Source: Malachius bipustulatus (taxonomy: Eukaryota; Arthropoda; Insecta; Coleoptera; Melyridae). Taken from it: a stretch of DNA of 64,000 bases. The stretch's first letter is position 1. Each line of letters begins with the position of its first letter. The position numbers and the translations under genes were made by a program. The notes beneath the pieces are model-generated. The model was given only the letters and a program-made list of their open reading frames with translations. It did no database searches and was not told the origin of the DNA. This document shows, in pieces, positions 41,801 to 51,600 of this stretch. The DNA lies in contig OU342632.1 in the NCBI GenBank assembly GCA_910589415.1, positions 32,501,637-32,565,636 of the forward strand. The letters are read 5' to 3'.

Positions 41801-44048
41801 AAAGAAACGGAGGTCTTCGTCGAGAAATATCGAAGACCGGGAAGAACAATTCCCGGAAGTAAGGAGTGAAGAAAACGAGGAAGGCGATCTTGTACGAGGG
41901 AGGAAAAGTAAACCTCTTCCTGCTGATTCTGATGATGAATCCGGTAGCCGGCTGAGTGGTGGAAAGAAACGGAGGTCTTTGAGACATGTCAAAGACCGGG
42001 AAGAAGAGTTGCCGGAAGTAAGGAGTGCGGAAAATGAGAAAGGCGATCTTGTACAAGGGAGGAAAAGTAAACCTCTTCCTGCTGACTCTGATGATGAATC
42101 GTCGGATGACGAAGTAGTGTCAAAACTGTCGAAAAGTAAGTCGCGTGATTTAATAAAAATGCAGTGGTCATTGTGTGAAGATAGTGAAGATAGCGAGGAT
42201 AATTGTCAAGAAAATGATCATAAATCTCGTAAAAATAAATCAGAAGATCAAGAAATCGATTCCGACTCTGAAAAAAATAAACAGACCCCAAAATATACCT
42301 CGATTTTAGATGAAAAGAGCAGGGAGCAAGTCAAGAACATCGTCCAAGATGTCCTAAACGAATCGTCCGATGATAACGAGAGTTCCGACGATCAAGACAT
42401 CACATCGTTGCTCGATCTCGAGGCCGAAGAGTGCGAGGAAGATTCACCTTACGACGATAGCAACGACATCCCCGTTCGCGGCGAGAGCGTCGGCTATTCC
42501 TCGTCCGATTTTTCACAAGACGAGTCGTACGAGCGCGACTCTTTCATCATCAGTAGCGAAGACGAGGGTCCGCTCTTGTCACCGGCGGAAATATCGCCCA
42601 TAAACACAATAAAAAGCAGACAGTCTGCCATTAAAGATGACTCGAGTGATAAAAAGTGTTCCAGGATCATTTCCATGTCTGATTCTGAACCGGCAAAAGC
42701 ATCACCTGGAAAGCTGAAGGAAAGCAGACCGTCTGACATTAAAGATGACTCGAGTGATAAAAAATGGTCCAGGATCATTTCAGTGTCTGATTCTGATTCA
42801 GTGTCTGATAGTAATGAAGATGAAGAGTCGAACGATGAAACTGAGACTGAAACCAATTTATTATTGAAGGAAAACTTGAATTCCAGTTTAACCGATTTGG
42901 TGGAGCAGGTAGTTGCGGCATCTCCAATGGTTGACAAGGGTCTTTTACTTGACGAGTTGAAGGGTACTATTTACGAGCATATGCGTCCCGGATTAAGCGA
43001 GTCTCAAGCCGGAGAAGGTGGCAAGACACCGATACCGAAGGAGCGTCTGAAGAAAACTAAGAAGCCGAGGAGAAACAGGAAAAAAAAATTGCCAATCGAA
43101 AAACAAGAGGAACGTACGATGGTTGTAGTGACATCTCCCAAATCACAAAAATCACTAGTGTTTGAGCGGACGACGATAAATCCAAACTTGAATGAAAACG
43201 TTCCAAATCCAAATGAAAACCAACGTTCCAAGACCAAGAAGAGAAAACGAAATAAGAAACGAAGCAGCGCCAGCACAAATCACGAACAGGCCGCTACAAA
43301 TTTACAGTTGTTGTTACAAGAACAATCTAAACATTCAGAAAAAGAAGAGTCCTCTCACACCCATCCAATCAAAAAGCAGAGGAAAAGAAAGTTTGGTATG
43401 AGTAGTGATATTGACGACAATCGTACCAACAAGGTTGAACAGGATTGCGAAGAAGTGCCAAAGAAAAAAATTAAGAAGAGCGTAAATTTTGAAGATCACT
43501 CTCAGCGATCGAAAACGAACGCCCCGAGTAATGTTAACACGAGTAAGAAGCATAAAGAGAAATTGAGAGGCAATAAACCGGAAGAGATCGACTATAAATT
43601 TGAAATTTCGAAGATGTTTAAGAACGAAGGTAAGAAATCGTCGCCTCGGCCTCACCCTGAAAATTTCACGTCGGTTTCGGAGGCCGTAGCCGGTGCCGGT
43701 GCCTGGGGATCGAGTGCTGCTGAGAAGAAGAAACGAAAGAGGAACGCCCTCGATGAGTCCGTGAAATCTACCCACTACTTTAACACAGTAGCCGAAGAAG
43801 ATTGGCTTATGTTGGGAAAGAAACGGAAGATTGAGCAAAAGGTTAACAAGCAAAACAATTTTGATTGGAGTGTTGAGTTAGTTTCTAAGAAGGAATTAAA
43901 ACCGTCGAGAGGTAATAACGATAAGCGATTAGAGTCTATAAAATTTGATGCAAAAGTAGACCTGCGTAGTAATAAACTGGTAGGCAATTATGGTAATAAA
44001 GGATCTGGAATTGGTAAGAAGATCAAGAAGAGAAGGAATGTGATTTAG
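23519..44048 (+). CDS. Large acidic/basic low-complexity nuclear protein, function unknown
   Basis: Three exons, 23519-23852, 37676-39697 and 41428-44048, join in phase 1 both times into 1658 codons ending at TAG 44046-44048. The protein is almost wholly low complexity. Residues 1-111 are Ser-rich with a Gln-Pro run and RRSLRLSQ-type basic motifs. Residues 112-785 are Glu/Lys/Ser-rich with four tandem 23-residue repeats (about residues 184-275). Residues 786-1658 alternate Asp/Ser/Glu stretches with Lys/Arg clusters such as KKPRRNRKKK and KKRKRNKKR, likely nuclear or nucleolar localisation signals. The last 120 residues are the least repetitive (VAGAGAWGSS, EEDWLMLGKKRK, GSGIGKKIKKRRNVI) and are the best search query. 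I do not recognise the family. A chromatin or nucleolar role is inferred from composition only. Confidence 0.85.
24527..24540 (+). repeat. Homopolymer G14
   Basis: A run of 14 G in otherwise AT-rich intron DNA. Such runs are prone to slippage and to assembly error. Confidence 0.9.
25607..26160 (-). pseudogene. LINE (jockey/CR1-like) 3' end fragment
   Basis: On the minus strand, 26033-25803 reads as the C-terminal end of a non-LTR retrotransposon polymerase ORF (RCPNARSN.MVKSPVFVMCDNFN, typical of insect jockey/CR1 elements). An AT-rich 3' UTR follows and ends in poly(A), seen as T on the + strand at about 25607-25616. It is truncated at the 5' side, as is usual for LINE copies. Confidence 0.6.
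26342..26602 (-). repeat. 3' LTR of Pao/BEL element
   Basis: Downstream LTR for the minus-strand element. Immediately inside it, the element-sense strand reads AAGGCGCCCGGTA, the candidate polypurine-tract region, though it is not purely purine. Confidence 0.92.
26709..32042 (-). CDS. Pao/BEL gag-pol polyprotein (1777 aa)
   Basis: Single uninterrupted frame. In order: coiled-coil-like N-terminus; gag domain of the DUF1759 type (LPKFNGEYDQW near residue 155); CCHC zinc knuckles (CYNCGNKHTIFQC near 365, then a second Cys-rich cluster); retropepsin-like DUF1758 protease with DSGS near 510; Pao-type reverse transcriptase with YVDD near 917; the Pao A17/RNase H region (DASEKAFGTC near 1095); the HHCC-type integrase zinc finger near 1400; the integrase core (GCDYAGPF, SDNALNF, WEAGIK supply the D, D and E); and a C-terminal DUF5641 module. 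No env-like ORF follows. All key residues I can check are present, so it may encode active enzymes. An alternative start is the methionine at residue 8. Confidence 0.96.
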   Translation of the reverse strand: MYNFIKTMEETISQLKVNRNYVKASLARAKTHWEDLDKSNLNSQAITELKKRFFNAEVLLERFDEIQNELETTISRSETAFEAAVEALERNNFEKDYYSLIASMQVTIDQFYEKVNIIQPVASTSSTQIPPTVNTIDNVSGAFSQSIKLPTISLPKFNGEYDQWSEFRDGFKAMVDDNKTLTDVQKFYYLKSSLTEKASQIIQCIQVSSDNYPIAWKMLSERFEQTGLIIHSHIKAIFEFQGSNKETHGELRILYDTITKHLRSLKALNQPVDHWDSLIIYIITSKMAAETRKQWELFPKENQIPLMTDLNKFLKQRCEVLEKLAINSNDNKKDKFNYPKGKGQSHAYVSNESEKGSVESKYPICYNCGNKHTIFQCQAFLKLSVNDRINIVKNKKLCLNCLRPFHSTNQCTYSNCRRCGRHHNSLLHIDNFRAINNNSNNSESPDNAQSSSQFNVQSNIAQSNIECRYPQLGTYIENNAAIFSTQVLLSTAMMKIKDRDGKFHYCRALLDSGSMSNFMTENFCKKLKLPLKKTECSITGVGQSITNAQFCTEVKIYSQYNSYNSEISCLVLNKITENLPSISFKKDTIKIPSNIKLADPNFNQTGPIDMLLGSVVFWQLLCVGQLQLNDDNLTLQKTQLGWIIAGKLSTIPNQRTYSINCHSIQVDNSTLDKRILKFWQTEEVKLNAIKSQSDEFCEQHFKSNLKRNQKGQFMVRIPFKENINELGETRELALNRFYTLERKLIKNPVLKREYFNFMKEYEQLGHMTRVDDDDGAGCYIAQHCVVRESTTTRVRVVFDASMNSDSGVSLNDVQHVGPTIQNDLFSIILRFRKHNYVMAADISKMYRMVLIDKDQRQFQKIFWRENPSENLKCYKLNTVTYGTASAPWLAIRSLYQLAIECEESNSQASSTIKNDFYVDDLLTGADSKSELLQLQHDITSILSKANFDLRKWLSNDMQLRKQFLVNSNLEVPVLSIGDDEANKTLGILWNPSRDCIQFSISISNNKNVTKRSILSIVSQIYDPLGMLGPIIIIAKMLIQKLWQAKITWDESVPQNIHTIWCQFIADLPLLKSIEFPRQVVMLNYNYAELHVFVDASEKAFGTCLYIRCKDESGNTLCRLLTAKSRVAPIKQVTLPRLELCAALLGAQLAQRVTESIQIQFNKIYYWSDSTITLCWIKGSPTRWKTYVANRVSEIQRITNIESWNHVRSQDNPADLISRGMNVKDLIGNSMWFLGPSFLNCDTFNIEPENLPSDIDNIPEQRTISCININTEIPIFSQFSSYNKLKRTFAFVLRFIFNAKTKNQTMRKKGYLTCEELENSEINLIRLAQQQSFANEYNQLKHNSPLNKRSNILTLHPFIDDNQLLRVGGRIQQSETKYDVKHPIILSSKHVLTKLIIKEQHDKLFHCGPTMLLSSVRQRFWPVHGRNLCKSIVHECVKCFRVNPPKSSQYLMGNLPKCRVSQSIPFLNTGCDYAGPFLLKDRTTRETRGCKLIKGYVCIFICMSTKAIHLEVVSDLTTASFLACLRRFIGRRGKPLNIYSDNALNFVGANVELKKLYNFLQSQNNEIATSLSSDNINWHFIPARSPNFGGIWEAGIKSAKFHLKRVVGEAHLNFEDFSTVLIQIESILNSRPLCPLTTSPDQLNPLTPAHFLIGKPLTALPERSYLNVPENRLKQYERLQSIVQHFWARWHREYLCELQARNKWQTDSQSSIKVGTIVLLRDDNTPPLQWRMGRVMELHPGQDGIVRVVSILVNRVIAKRAVSKLCIFPINVENDIDQ
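32389..32407 (-). promoter_or_regulatory. Primer binding site (tRNA-Tyr type)
   Basis: The + strand reads AATCCGGCTCGAAGGACCA, the sequence of the 3' end of insect tRNA-Tyr including CCA. The element sense strand is therefore complementary to that tRNA and directly abuts the LTR, as expected for minus-strand priming. Confidence 0.8.
32408..32668 (-). repeat. 5' LTR of Pao/BEL element
   Basis: Upstream LTR for the minus-strand element, matching the other LTR except for one T/A difference in the poly(T) tract. It should contain the element promoter; no experimental start is known from sequence. Confidence 0.92.
32976..33006 (+). ncRNA. Hammerhead-ribozyme-like core in foldback arm
   Basis: CTGAAGA, then GACAT...ATGTC able to form stem II, then GAAAC: the order and spacing of the two conserved halves of a hammerhead ribozyme, with one extra A before the stem. 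TCAAC (32961-32965) and GTTGA (33007-33011) could pair outside. The inverse copy lies in the other arm near 32700-32740. Similar sequences are known in Penelope-like elements. Catalysis is not shown. Confidence 0.35.
33494..34242. mobile_element. Foldback element, 749 bases
   Basis: Ends TACCGTGTGTCCCCGGATAG and its inverse at 34242. The arms of about 350 bases match closely (for example TTTCACCTATCCGGGGACAC at the right end), with the loop near 33850. An arm contains GAAATTTGGTATGGAGACC, a word related to other foldback arms here. It lies in the intron of the 23519 gene. Confidence 0.9.
34983..37248. other. Intron stretch without recognised genes
   Basis: AT-rich DNA with several short open frames lacking motifs. 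A TTCGAATC B-box-like word at about 35774 is isolated and has no tRNA fold around it. Confidence 0.45.
37249..37480. repeat. Small inverted-repeat element (about 230 bases)
   Basis: GACTATACCTCAGT at 37249 pairs with ACTGAGGTATAGTC ending near 37480. The arms extend about 45 bases (GATATAGTAATAAAA with its complement). Inside, AGGTAGGCAGA pairs loosely with TCTGCCTAC. It lies 200 bases before exon 2 of the unknown nuclear gene. Confidence 0.8.
37676..39697 (+). CDS. Unknown nuclear protein, exon 2
   Basis: The acceptor is TTTCAG at 37670-37675 and the donor AAAG|GTAAGT. The frame is open throughout and continues exon 1 in phase. It encodes ERPENEIRGTPRVLRS... and then the Glu/Lys-rich repeats. 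A 269-codon frame on the other strand is a shadow of the repeats. Confidence 0.88.
37891..38166 (+). repeat. 4 x 69-base tandem repeat inside coding exon
   Basis: Units start at 37891, 37960, 38029 and 38098 and encode EEKLVRDKEGLPLLAES-type 23-residue repeats. I see one base difference among them, in the last copy (Pro to Ser), so the array is recent. The unit length is a multiple of three, so copy-number change keeps the frame. Confidence 0.95.
39815..40682. mobile_element. Foldback element with nested MITE in its left arm
   Basis: TATACACTGT at 39815 pairs with ACAGTGTATA ending 40682. The arms then continue GTCTCTTGGATTTCTGGACA... with the complement near 40660. The left arm is interrupted by the small element at 39825-39974; with that removed, both arms align without a gap. 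It lies in the last intron of the unknown nuclear gene. Confidence 0.88.
39825..39974. mobile_element. 150-base MITE nested in a foldback arm
   Basis: Inverted ends TGCCCGTATTCACAAA and TTTGTGAATACGGGCG, extending through GATAATTTCCTAAATAATTA. A 3-base duplication TGT flanks it (39822-39824 and 39975-39977). The intact right arm of the host foldback gives the empty-site sequence. Confidence 0.82.
40683..41427. other. Rest of last intron of the unknown nuclear gene
   Basis: No gene is seen. It ends in a pyrimidine-rich tract (TTTTTTCCTTTTATTATCC) and the acceptor CAG used by exon 3. Confidence 0.55.
41428..44048 (+). CDS. Unknown nuclear protein, exon 3 (terminal)
   Basis: The acceptor is GACTCAG at 41421-41427. 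It continues in phase to the stop at 44046-44048. It contains a 162-base internal duplication (41781-41942 and 41943-42100, GSRLSGGKKRRS repeats) and a second duplicated block (DDSSDKK.SRIIS near 42640 and 42745). The C-terminal part is Lys/Arg-rich. Confidence 0.88.
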
Positions 44049-44900
44049 GATACTCTCGTAATTGGAAGAGGAGTAAAAATTAATTTGGTTAGTTTTTTTT
44101 GTGTAAAATGCTTCACCATGTTACTGTTAGAGGCAAGTTTTCTACTTTTTTTATTAGTGTGTTAAGTTTCATAAGTTGTATTGTTCTTATTATCCCTTAC
44201 ACTTTCATAAATTTTAAATTGACTGTTGCGCGATATAGAAAAATGTGTTAATTTGATTCTGTAGTAATTTTCGTTTAATTTATATTCCCCGGAATTAGAA
44301 CATTGTCACATTGTAGAATTTAATTTTTTACATTAGCATCACCTTTGTTTTTTTTACTAGAATAATTAAATTTGCTGTATTATCTGTTGAACTATTTAAA
44401 ATTACTGTTAATTTTTTTTTATGTAGAAGTTTCATTGTTATTCATAATTTAAATCGTTTAATTATAAACATTGTATGTTTTGGTTATGTGGCTTAAAAGG
44501 CCGCTTATGATTGTGTCATATTTGCCATATTATGTAATGAATATAAACTGCGAGGGAATGTTCCTTGCTGTAATGCGATCAAATCAAAACTATCGATACT
44601 TTCATTGTTATGCGTTGTCAAATATGCCACCTGTTATTGACAGACAATTTACCAATTTTTTGTACTTCATGTTCCTAAAATTTAAAGCATTTTGTTAACT
44701 TTTTGATTAAAGAAATATTGACTTTTATGTTTGTGATCTGTTTATCTATTTAAATGTCATTTAATAAATTTCCATATAGTCAAACCAAAGATGACCTGTT
44801 GGCTTGGTCATTTGAACAGATCTTCTTAGATATAATTTTTGACTTGTCAAACGTTTCATAAGTTATGATATTTTTGTATGTTTGAAATAAATTAGTTACA
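44049..44900 (+). terminator. 3' UTR of the unknown nuclear protein gene
   Basis: AT-rich sequence with AATAAA at 44763-44768 and 44886-44891. The second is followed by a T/GT-rich stretch (TTTTTCTTTGTCTTC), a plausible downstream element. Confidence 0.5.
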
Positions 44901-45318
44901 TTTGTAATTTTTCTTTGTCTTCTTTCTGCCCATGTACCTTATTCGCTATTAAAAATACTTGGCAACACTGTATACATTGGGGTTGTAATTGACACTTGCA
45001 AATCTTCATTGACAAACCTAACTTATAAATGAAAAAGAAAGAAGGAATATAAAACTTATCCTGGCTTATAGTCTAATAGTCTTGAATTAAGGCCAAAAGC
45101 CTTGAAGCACTACCACTACAAGAAGAAAGAGCCGAATGGTGTAGAAGCCATGGGATTTATACAGAGGGTTGTTTTATTTAGACATTTGGAGATATGGGAG
45201 AGTCTTAAAAAACTTTCCCTTAAAGTATAATGTACTGCTCTTATCTCTTATTTAATAGGTGAATTGTGCAACAAAATCAATTCTGTGAACAAAAATTAAA
45301 AACTCGTTTGCTTTTATA
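44901..45318. other. Short spacer between convergent genes
   Basis: About 0.4 kb between the last poly(A) hexamer of the + strand nuclear-protein gene and that of the minus-strand homeobox gene. No gene is seen. Confidence 0.6.
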
Positions 45319-45325
45319 TTTATTA

Positions 45326-45628
45326 TCATAAATTATTTAAATTTTTCGTTTCTACAAAAATCCCCGACTCGCTTAACCTAAGGCTATTACTAAATCGTAT
45401 TTGGTGCGACTGATGATGAGCGAGAAAATGTAGTGGTCGCATTGACGAACTCAAATCCAGACCGCCACAAGGTGCCGCTGGTATCTCTATCGCTGTCACT
45501 CTCTCGGGACTTATATCCGAAGTTCTTGACGTTGACACTTCGTCGCTTGGAGCAATTACTCTATCTGTTGAGGCTCGAGGTCGTTCTCGTCTCTCTCTGG
45601 CCCTTCTGTTCTGGAACCATATCTTCAC
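45326..45628 (-). CDS. Homeobox gene exon 3 (recognition helix and C-terminus)
   Basis: The acceptor is GAAAACAG|GTGAAG. It encodes VKIWFQNRRARERR and a Ser/Pro-containing tail, stopping at TGA 45328-45326. An AATAAA on the minus strand (45324-45319) follows at once, so the 3' UTR may be very short. Confidence 0.93.
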   Translation of the reverse strand: MKIWFQNRRARERRERPRASTDRVIAPSDEVSTSRTSDISPERVTAIEIPAAPCGGLDLSSSMRPLHFLAHHQSHQIRFSNSLRLSESGIFVETKNLNNL

Positions 45629-48600
45629 CTGTTTTCAAATAAAAATAATAATCATCACTGAACGATATATTTAAAAAAATATTTATAAAAATTATAATCA
45701 AGAAATTCGTTTTATCTTTTTTGCGGTATAAAAGTAATATATTGTAACGACAGTGATTAAGATATTTTTGGGAATCACCTAACTATATAAAGTTAAAAAT
45801 GGTTAAAAAGTGTTAGGTAGGTAGACAACACACAATACACAGTTTTGTAAGTATAGTTGCTTGTAACTTGAAAGAAGGTAATAAAGGCACTCTTCAACTA
45901 ACCCTCGTGTTATTAACATCATTTACATATATCTATACTTATTATCATTAAATAAACTAATAATAATAATTATGATTGTTACAACGACAATCATAACAAA
46001 AAGTGTGGATATTTATTTGAAAAAAAAAAACAATGTAGTTGTAGCGGAAGATATGCTGAGTGCAGCCAATAGTAGTTTTAATCGACTTGAAATTTAGTGT
46101 CAAAAGTCAAATCAATTGTTGTCAGTTTGAAAACTACTATCATTTTGTGATTCTTTGAATATAAAACATCAGGAAGGACTCTAGAGACAATTGGCCATTC
46201 TAGTCAGTAATGTGATGTGACGTATAATTTACCTCTATTCAACGATACACATATACATAATGTCAAATTATACAGGGTTACTGGTAACTGGATACATTCC
46301 TTTGGTGATCTGATAAAACAAGAGGTAAGGAGTAAATTAACCCCAACATGCACTATACAAAACTCAATAGATTTTGAGATATTTCGATTTTCAACTTTTC
46401 TTAAAAAAATGGTTTCAAATGTCTTGAAATGTAATTTTCAAAAAATCTACTTTAACTTTTTGATTTTTTTTTTTTGCTGGAATACTTGTCCAATACTATG
46501 CTTCCTTCTGGAATAAAAAATATCCTGAGGTATTTTGATCGTGTGAAAATTTCAAAGAAAAACTTTCACAAACTATTTTTTTTAAATGAGAATCAAAAGT
46601 TTTTACAAGTTATTTTCGCAAAATTGTCAAGGCAACTTGCGTACAAATTGTTTTAAAAACTTTCCTAGTGTAGTAGCTATCGAACAAGGTACGAATCTTG
46701 TACAAGAATAACAGAATCTCCCCGCTATGTACCGTTACCGAGGAACAAATCCTTAAGTCGGGACGTTTTAAAAAAAAATACGGCCCTGAACGGGGGTCTT
46801 AAAATTCTCGGATCCGGCCCATCTTCAACAGGTCGTATTTGGGGGTCCCGAGCTTCGTCCCAACCAAGTTTCGTCCCGATCGGTAAAACTTTCAGACACT
46901 AAGAGTGTTTCCTAGGCTATTCCCGAAAAATCCCGAAATTCCCGAAAAAATGACACTTCCCGGGAACGGATCCCGCTCATTTTCAATGGGCATCGTGCCA
47001 CGGTGCGCCTCTTCAATCGAGCCAAATTTCAACTTTCCCACATGAAAACTGGCGGCTCTAGAGTGTTTCCTAGCAAAGTCACAGAAGTTTCGTAAGTATA
47101 CGTATTCTTGTGCCCGAAAAATGTCTGTCTGTCGGTCTGTCTGTCTGTGACTTTGCTAGGAAACACTCTAGAGCCGCCAGTTTTCATGTGGGAAAGTTGA
47201 AATTTGGCTCGATTGAAGAGGCGCACCGTGGCACGATGCTTATTGAAAATGAGCGGGATCCGTTCCCGGGAAGTGTCATTTTTTCGGGAATTTCGGGATT
47301 TTTCGGGAATAGCCTAGTAATAGCCACTCTAAGTGTCTGAAAGTTTTACCGATCGGGACGAAACTTGGTAGGGACGAAGCTCGTGACCCCCAAATACGAC
47401 CTATTGAAAATGGACCGGATCCGAGAATTTTAAGACCCCCGTTCAGGGCTGTATTTTTTTTAAAACGTCCCGACTTAAGGATTTGTTCCTCGGTAACGGT
47501 ACATAGCGGGGAGATTCTGTTATTCTTGTACAAGATTCGTACCTTGTTAGATAGCTACTATACTAGGGAAGTTTTTAAAACAATTTGTACGCAAGGTGCC
47601 TTGACAATTTTGCGAAAATAACTTGTAAAAACTAAATCTTATTTAAAAAAAAAGTTTGTGAAAGTTTTTCTTTGAAATTTTCACACGATCGAAATACCTC
47701 AGGATATTTTTTATTCCAGAAGGAAGCATAGTATTGGACAAGTATTCCAGCAAAAAAAAAAATCAAAAAGTTAAAGTAGATTTTTTGAAAATTACATTTC
47801 AATACATCTGAAACCATTTTTTTAAGAAAAGTTGAAAATCGAAATATCTCAAAATCTATTGAGTTTTGTATAGTGCATGTTGGGGTTAATTATTTACTCC
47901 TTACCTCTTGTTTTATCAGATCACCAAAGGAATGTATCCAGTTACCAGTAACCCTGTATTACTTCCATCCATTTTGCTTCCCAGGCAGCACAGTGACGTT
48001 AATTTGACGTCATTTTTTCGACACTACTTACGTCATTAGTCCATTTAATATGACGTCCAGATGATCAAAAACTGACGTCATTATGTCACAGCCAAATGAC
48101 GTCAGTATCTGACGTAAAATGACGTCAAAACATGACGTTAAAGACGTCAAATATGACGTTGAAAGACGTCAAAAGTGACGTATAAAGACGTCAGAAATGA
48201 CGTCAATGTGACTGACATAATGACTATACATATTATATAGGGAATAATAATAATAATAATTCGACTTATGGGTATTGACTATTGGGTATCAACGCAATTT
48301 ATTTAGTATACCTATTTACAATAGGTGGTTACAGTATCAAAAATAAACATAATAGTAACACAAAATATTCCAAAGATCTCCGTTTTTCTTGGTGTTATCC
48401 AATCATCCCGAAATATATGGATAAGCCTCCACTTTCTGACGGGGAAAATTCGATTAACACAAAGGTCATCCTTGCTCTTATTGTTTACTGCAAAAATAAA
48501 GGATATTATGAGTTTATTTTAAACAAAAAATGTTCGCCTAGAATATTATTAGTATTAGAATTACTATCTTCTATGGCAGGTGATCTCGTATCGTAAGAAT

Positions 48601-51600
48601 CCGGGCCTAAATATTCCGATCTTTGGAGTAAACAGTCTTAAATAACAAGTAGGCACCTACCTATTTGATCTTTATTAGTAAGTTCAGTTCACATCAAAAA
48701 TGTTAATTATTCATTGTTAGACAGAGTCTTAAGGTTACCCTCCACTCTTAAGTATAAAACAAATAAGTAGCTTTGAATTGCAAAACTAACTTTCCCATTT
48801 GATTCCTATTATTACTAATATAATTAGGTACCTCGATTATTATCTATAAACTCAAGCTTACCTTAGCTGTGTCCTATGTAAAAAAACAGATTTTTGAAAG
48901 ACGAATGTCTAATTAGGTACCATGTAATAACAGCAAACACCACAAATAAGTTCTTGGGTTCTTGTTCTTAGTTCTTCTGTGCTGATGACGATCTGAGAGT
49001 TAACCAACACAAAAACAAAACATTCAAATCAAAAGTCAAAACAAAAAACAATAAAGCATAGAGGCGATCTCACTGCTAGTCGCCACTTATCGCCACCCCC
49101 GTGCTCCGTGCTAACGAGGTGAAGAGGAGAAGAGGTGATGGTGATGGTGGATTGCCTAACGGTAACGGTCTTGTGCCTGTTCAGGGTTGCCATATCGAAG
49201 AAAAGAAACTATGACTCCGGGTTGTCGATATTTAGATGATCAGAAAATGATGTTATAATAAAAATAAAATAAATCCAGCATAAGCTAAAATTTTATGTGA
49301 CTTTGAAAACTGGAATTACTTATTGTTTTTTTTATATTTCTAAAATTTTGAAAAACAAAATATGAAATACTTATTTTTTTATTCGAAAATTAAATTTATT
49401 AAAAATTTTTGCTAACACCTAGACATCTAGATATAGAATAAAATATCTAAAAGTTCAAAAAAAAAATTGGTCAATGAAGGGATGTTATCTTTCTTTGTCG
49501 CTGAAAGAGAGGTAGGTATTTACGTTACCTAGGTACATTAAAAAAAAACTATTTATAATGTACCTACCTATGAATTAGGAACGATTGATGATTTTGTTAC
49601 ATATTATTTATTTAAAAAATCTTGAAATTCAGGGAAACTTTAAATTGTGTCACAATATTCCATATTATATGTTACATCTGGCAACGCTAGCCGCTTGCGT
49701 TGCGTTTTCGAGAACCGACCACCGACCGCCATTAATGCGAGCACGAACCGAGCACTGATGAGAGAGATGAAGTAATTGGCACCAAAGCCTGAGCGATCGA
49801 GAGAGCGAATGTCAGTGCAATTGTGAGGAAAATGACGGGGTGAACAAAATTTATATTACAAATAAGTAAGGGGTTTGCAATATTTTATAAGTAAATAAAA
49901 GATATTGATAAAAATTTTTATGAAATAAAATAAAATTGGGCTTTTTATAGAACGAAAAAAGATCAAATATACGTCATAGATATGACCTAATAATGTCGTC
50001 ATATTGACGTTAAATTATAGACGTCGAATTGACGTCATAAAATGTGACGTCATTCGGACGTCCTAAGTTGGACTAATGACGTCGCAGACCAATAATGACC
50101 TAAAATTGACGTCATTAGGACGACAGTGTGCTACCTGGGTGTGTTTTTCTTTGTGCTAGATCTATTATAGGAAAATCTGAAAAAAATAGAATGAAATTTT
50201 TCCAATTTTTTTTTAATGTTATTGATTTTTGATTTTCATGATTTTTTTGTACCAAACTACATAAAAAATAATATGGCGGCTATGAGAAAAACAAAAGTTG
50301 ACTATGAAAACTCTAAGATTTAGTTGGCCTTGAAAATTTTTTAAATGTTAAATGGATATAGTTGTTGTCGACTTATGCAAGCCTACAAAGAATTATTTAT
50401 TTATTCTTGACAATAAAAAAGATGAGGAATCTCATGTGTAGTCTTCAAACCGCGTGACGTCAGAAGACCGGAACGCAGCCGGCGCAGGCATAGTCTATCG
50501 GCATACCGTGTATACGTGTATCGTGCTCTATTCTTTCTTGATCTTTAAGATACAGATTGTAAAGCATGTAAAATGTGTAAAGAAAGCAAAGAATGTAAAC
50601 AATGCAATGGTTTCACTTCTGTCACTAGGGTTTCAAATTTCCATAAACATTAATTAAATAGTATGAACAATTATTATTCAAGTAACAAAACATCAAAACA
50701 AAACAACATTACATATAACCCCCATTTTCTATTATTTACATTCTTACGCATTATTTACGATAAACGTAGAGCATGAATATTCAAAACACCGAATACTTGT
50801 TAATGTTTAGACATTTGCAGTTTCACTCTTTATTAGTACTCTATATAATATATAGAAATTTTATTAACTATTTAATAAAATTACATTTTCCCAACAGTCT
50901 GGGTTGTAATAAACAAAGAATACTTAATAACATTGATAATAATACAATAAAATTTTTTTTTTTAATAATTAAGTTACTATGTACTATATAAATGATGTCT
51001 TAATATATAAATGGATTTTTTTAAGGTGATGATTGCTATTGATTTTAATAATTTTGAATGTAGTCCAAATTTATGACAAAAATCTTTAAAAAAATTCGTG
51101 ATTGTTCCCCGAGCACCAATAAATATACCTATTACTTCAATACTATTTAATTTGTATGATTTTTTTAAAGAAATCAATTGTTTGATGAATATTATTGACT
51201 GAATCGCATCGGCAGTCCGCCATATAGCCATATCCAATTTCCTAACAACTTTCAGGCGGTCGCAATAACCTGGGACTTTGGATAGAGTATAGAGTCCTTC
51301 AAGATGATTTATATTCAAAGGTCTGGTTAGTTGTAAAAGCTGACAACACTGACAAAAGTGACATATAACTTGACACTTGACACTAAATTTAAAAATTGAT
51401 AAAAATCTACCACTGGCTGCATTCTTAGCATCTTCCACTACAATTAAATTTGATTTTCGTTTCACTATTTCAGATAGTTACATACAATTTCTTAAATTAC
51501 TCTTTTATATGAATAGATACGTCTTATGATTAAACGGAAACTGTTCAAACCTTTTATTTATCAACTCTAAATTGATTTTATTTTGCTGCATAAGTAAGTC

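Noticed and set aside
47990..48215. CRISPR-like array, because of regularly recurring GACGTC words
   Set aside because: Words are 8 bases with irregular short spacing and occur at both ends of a transposable element in an animal genome; no direct repeats of CRISPR length.
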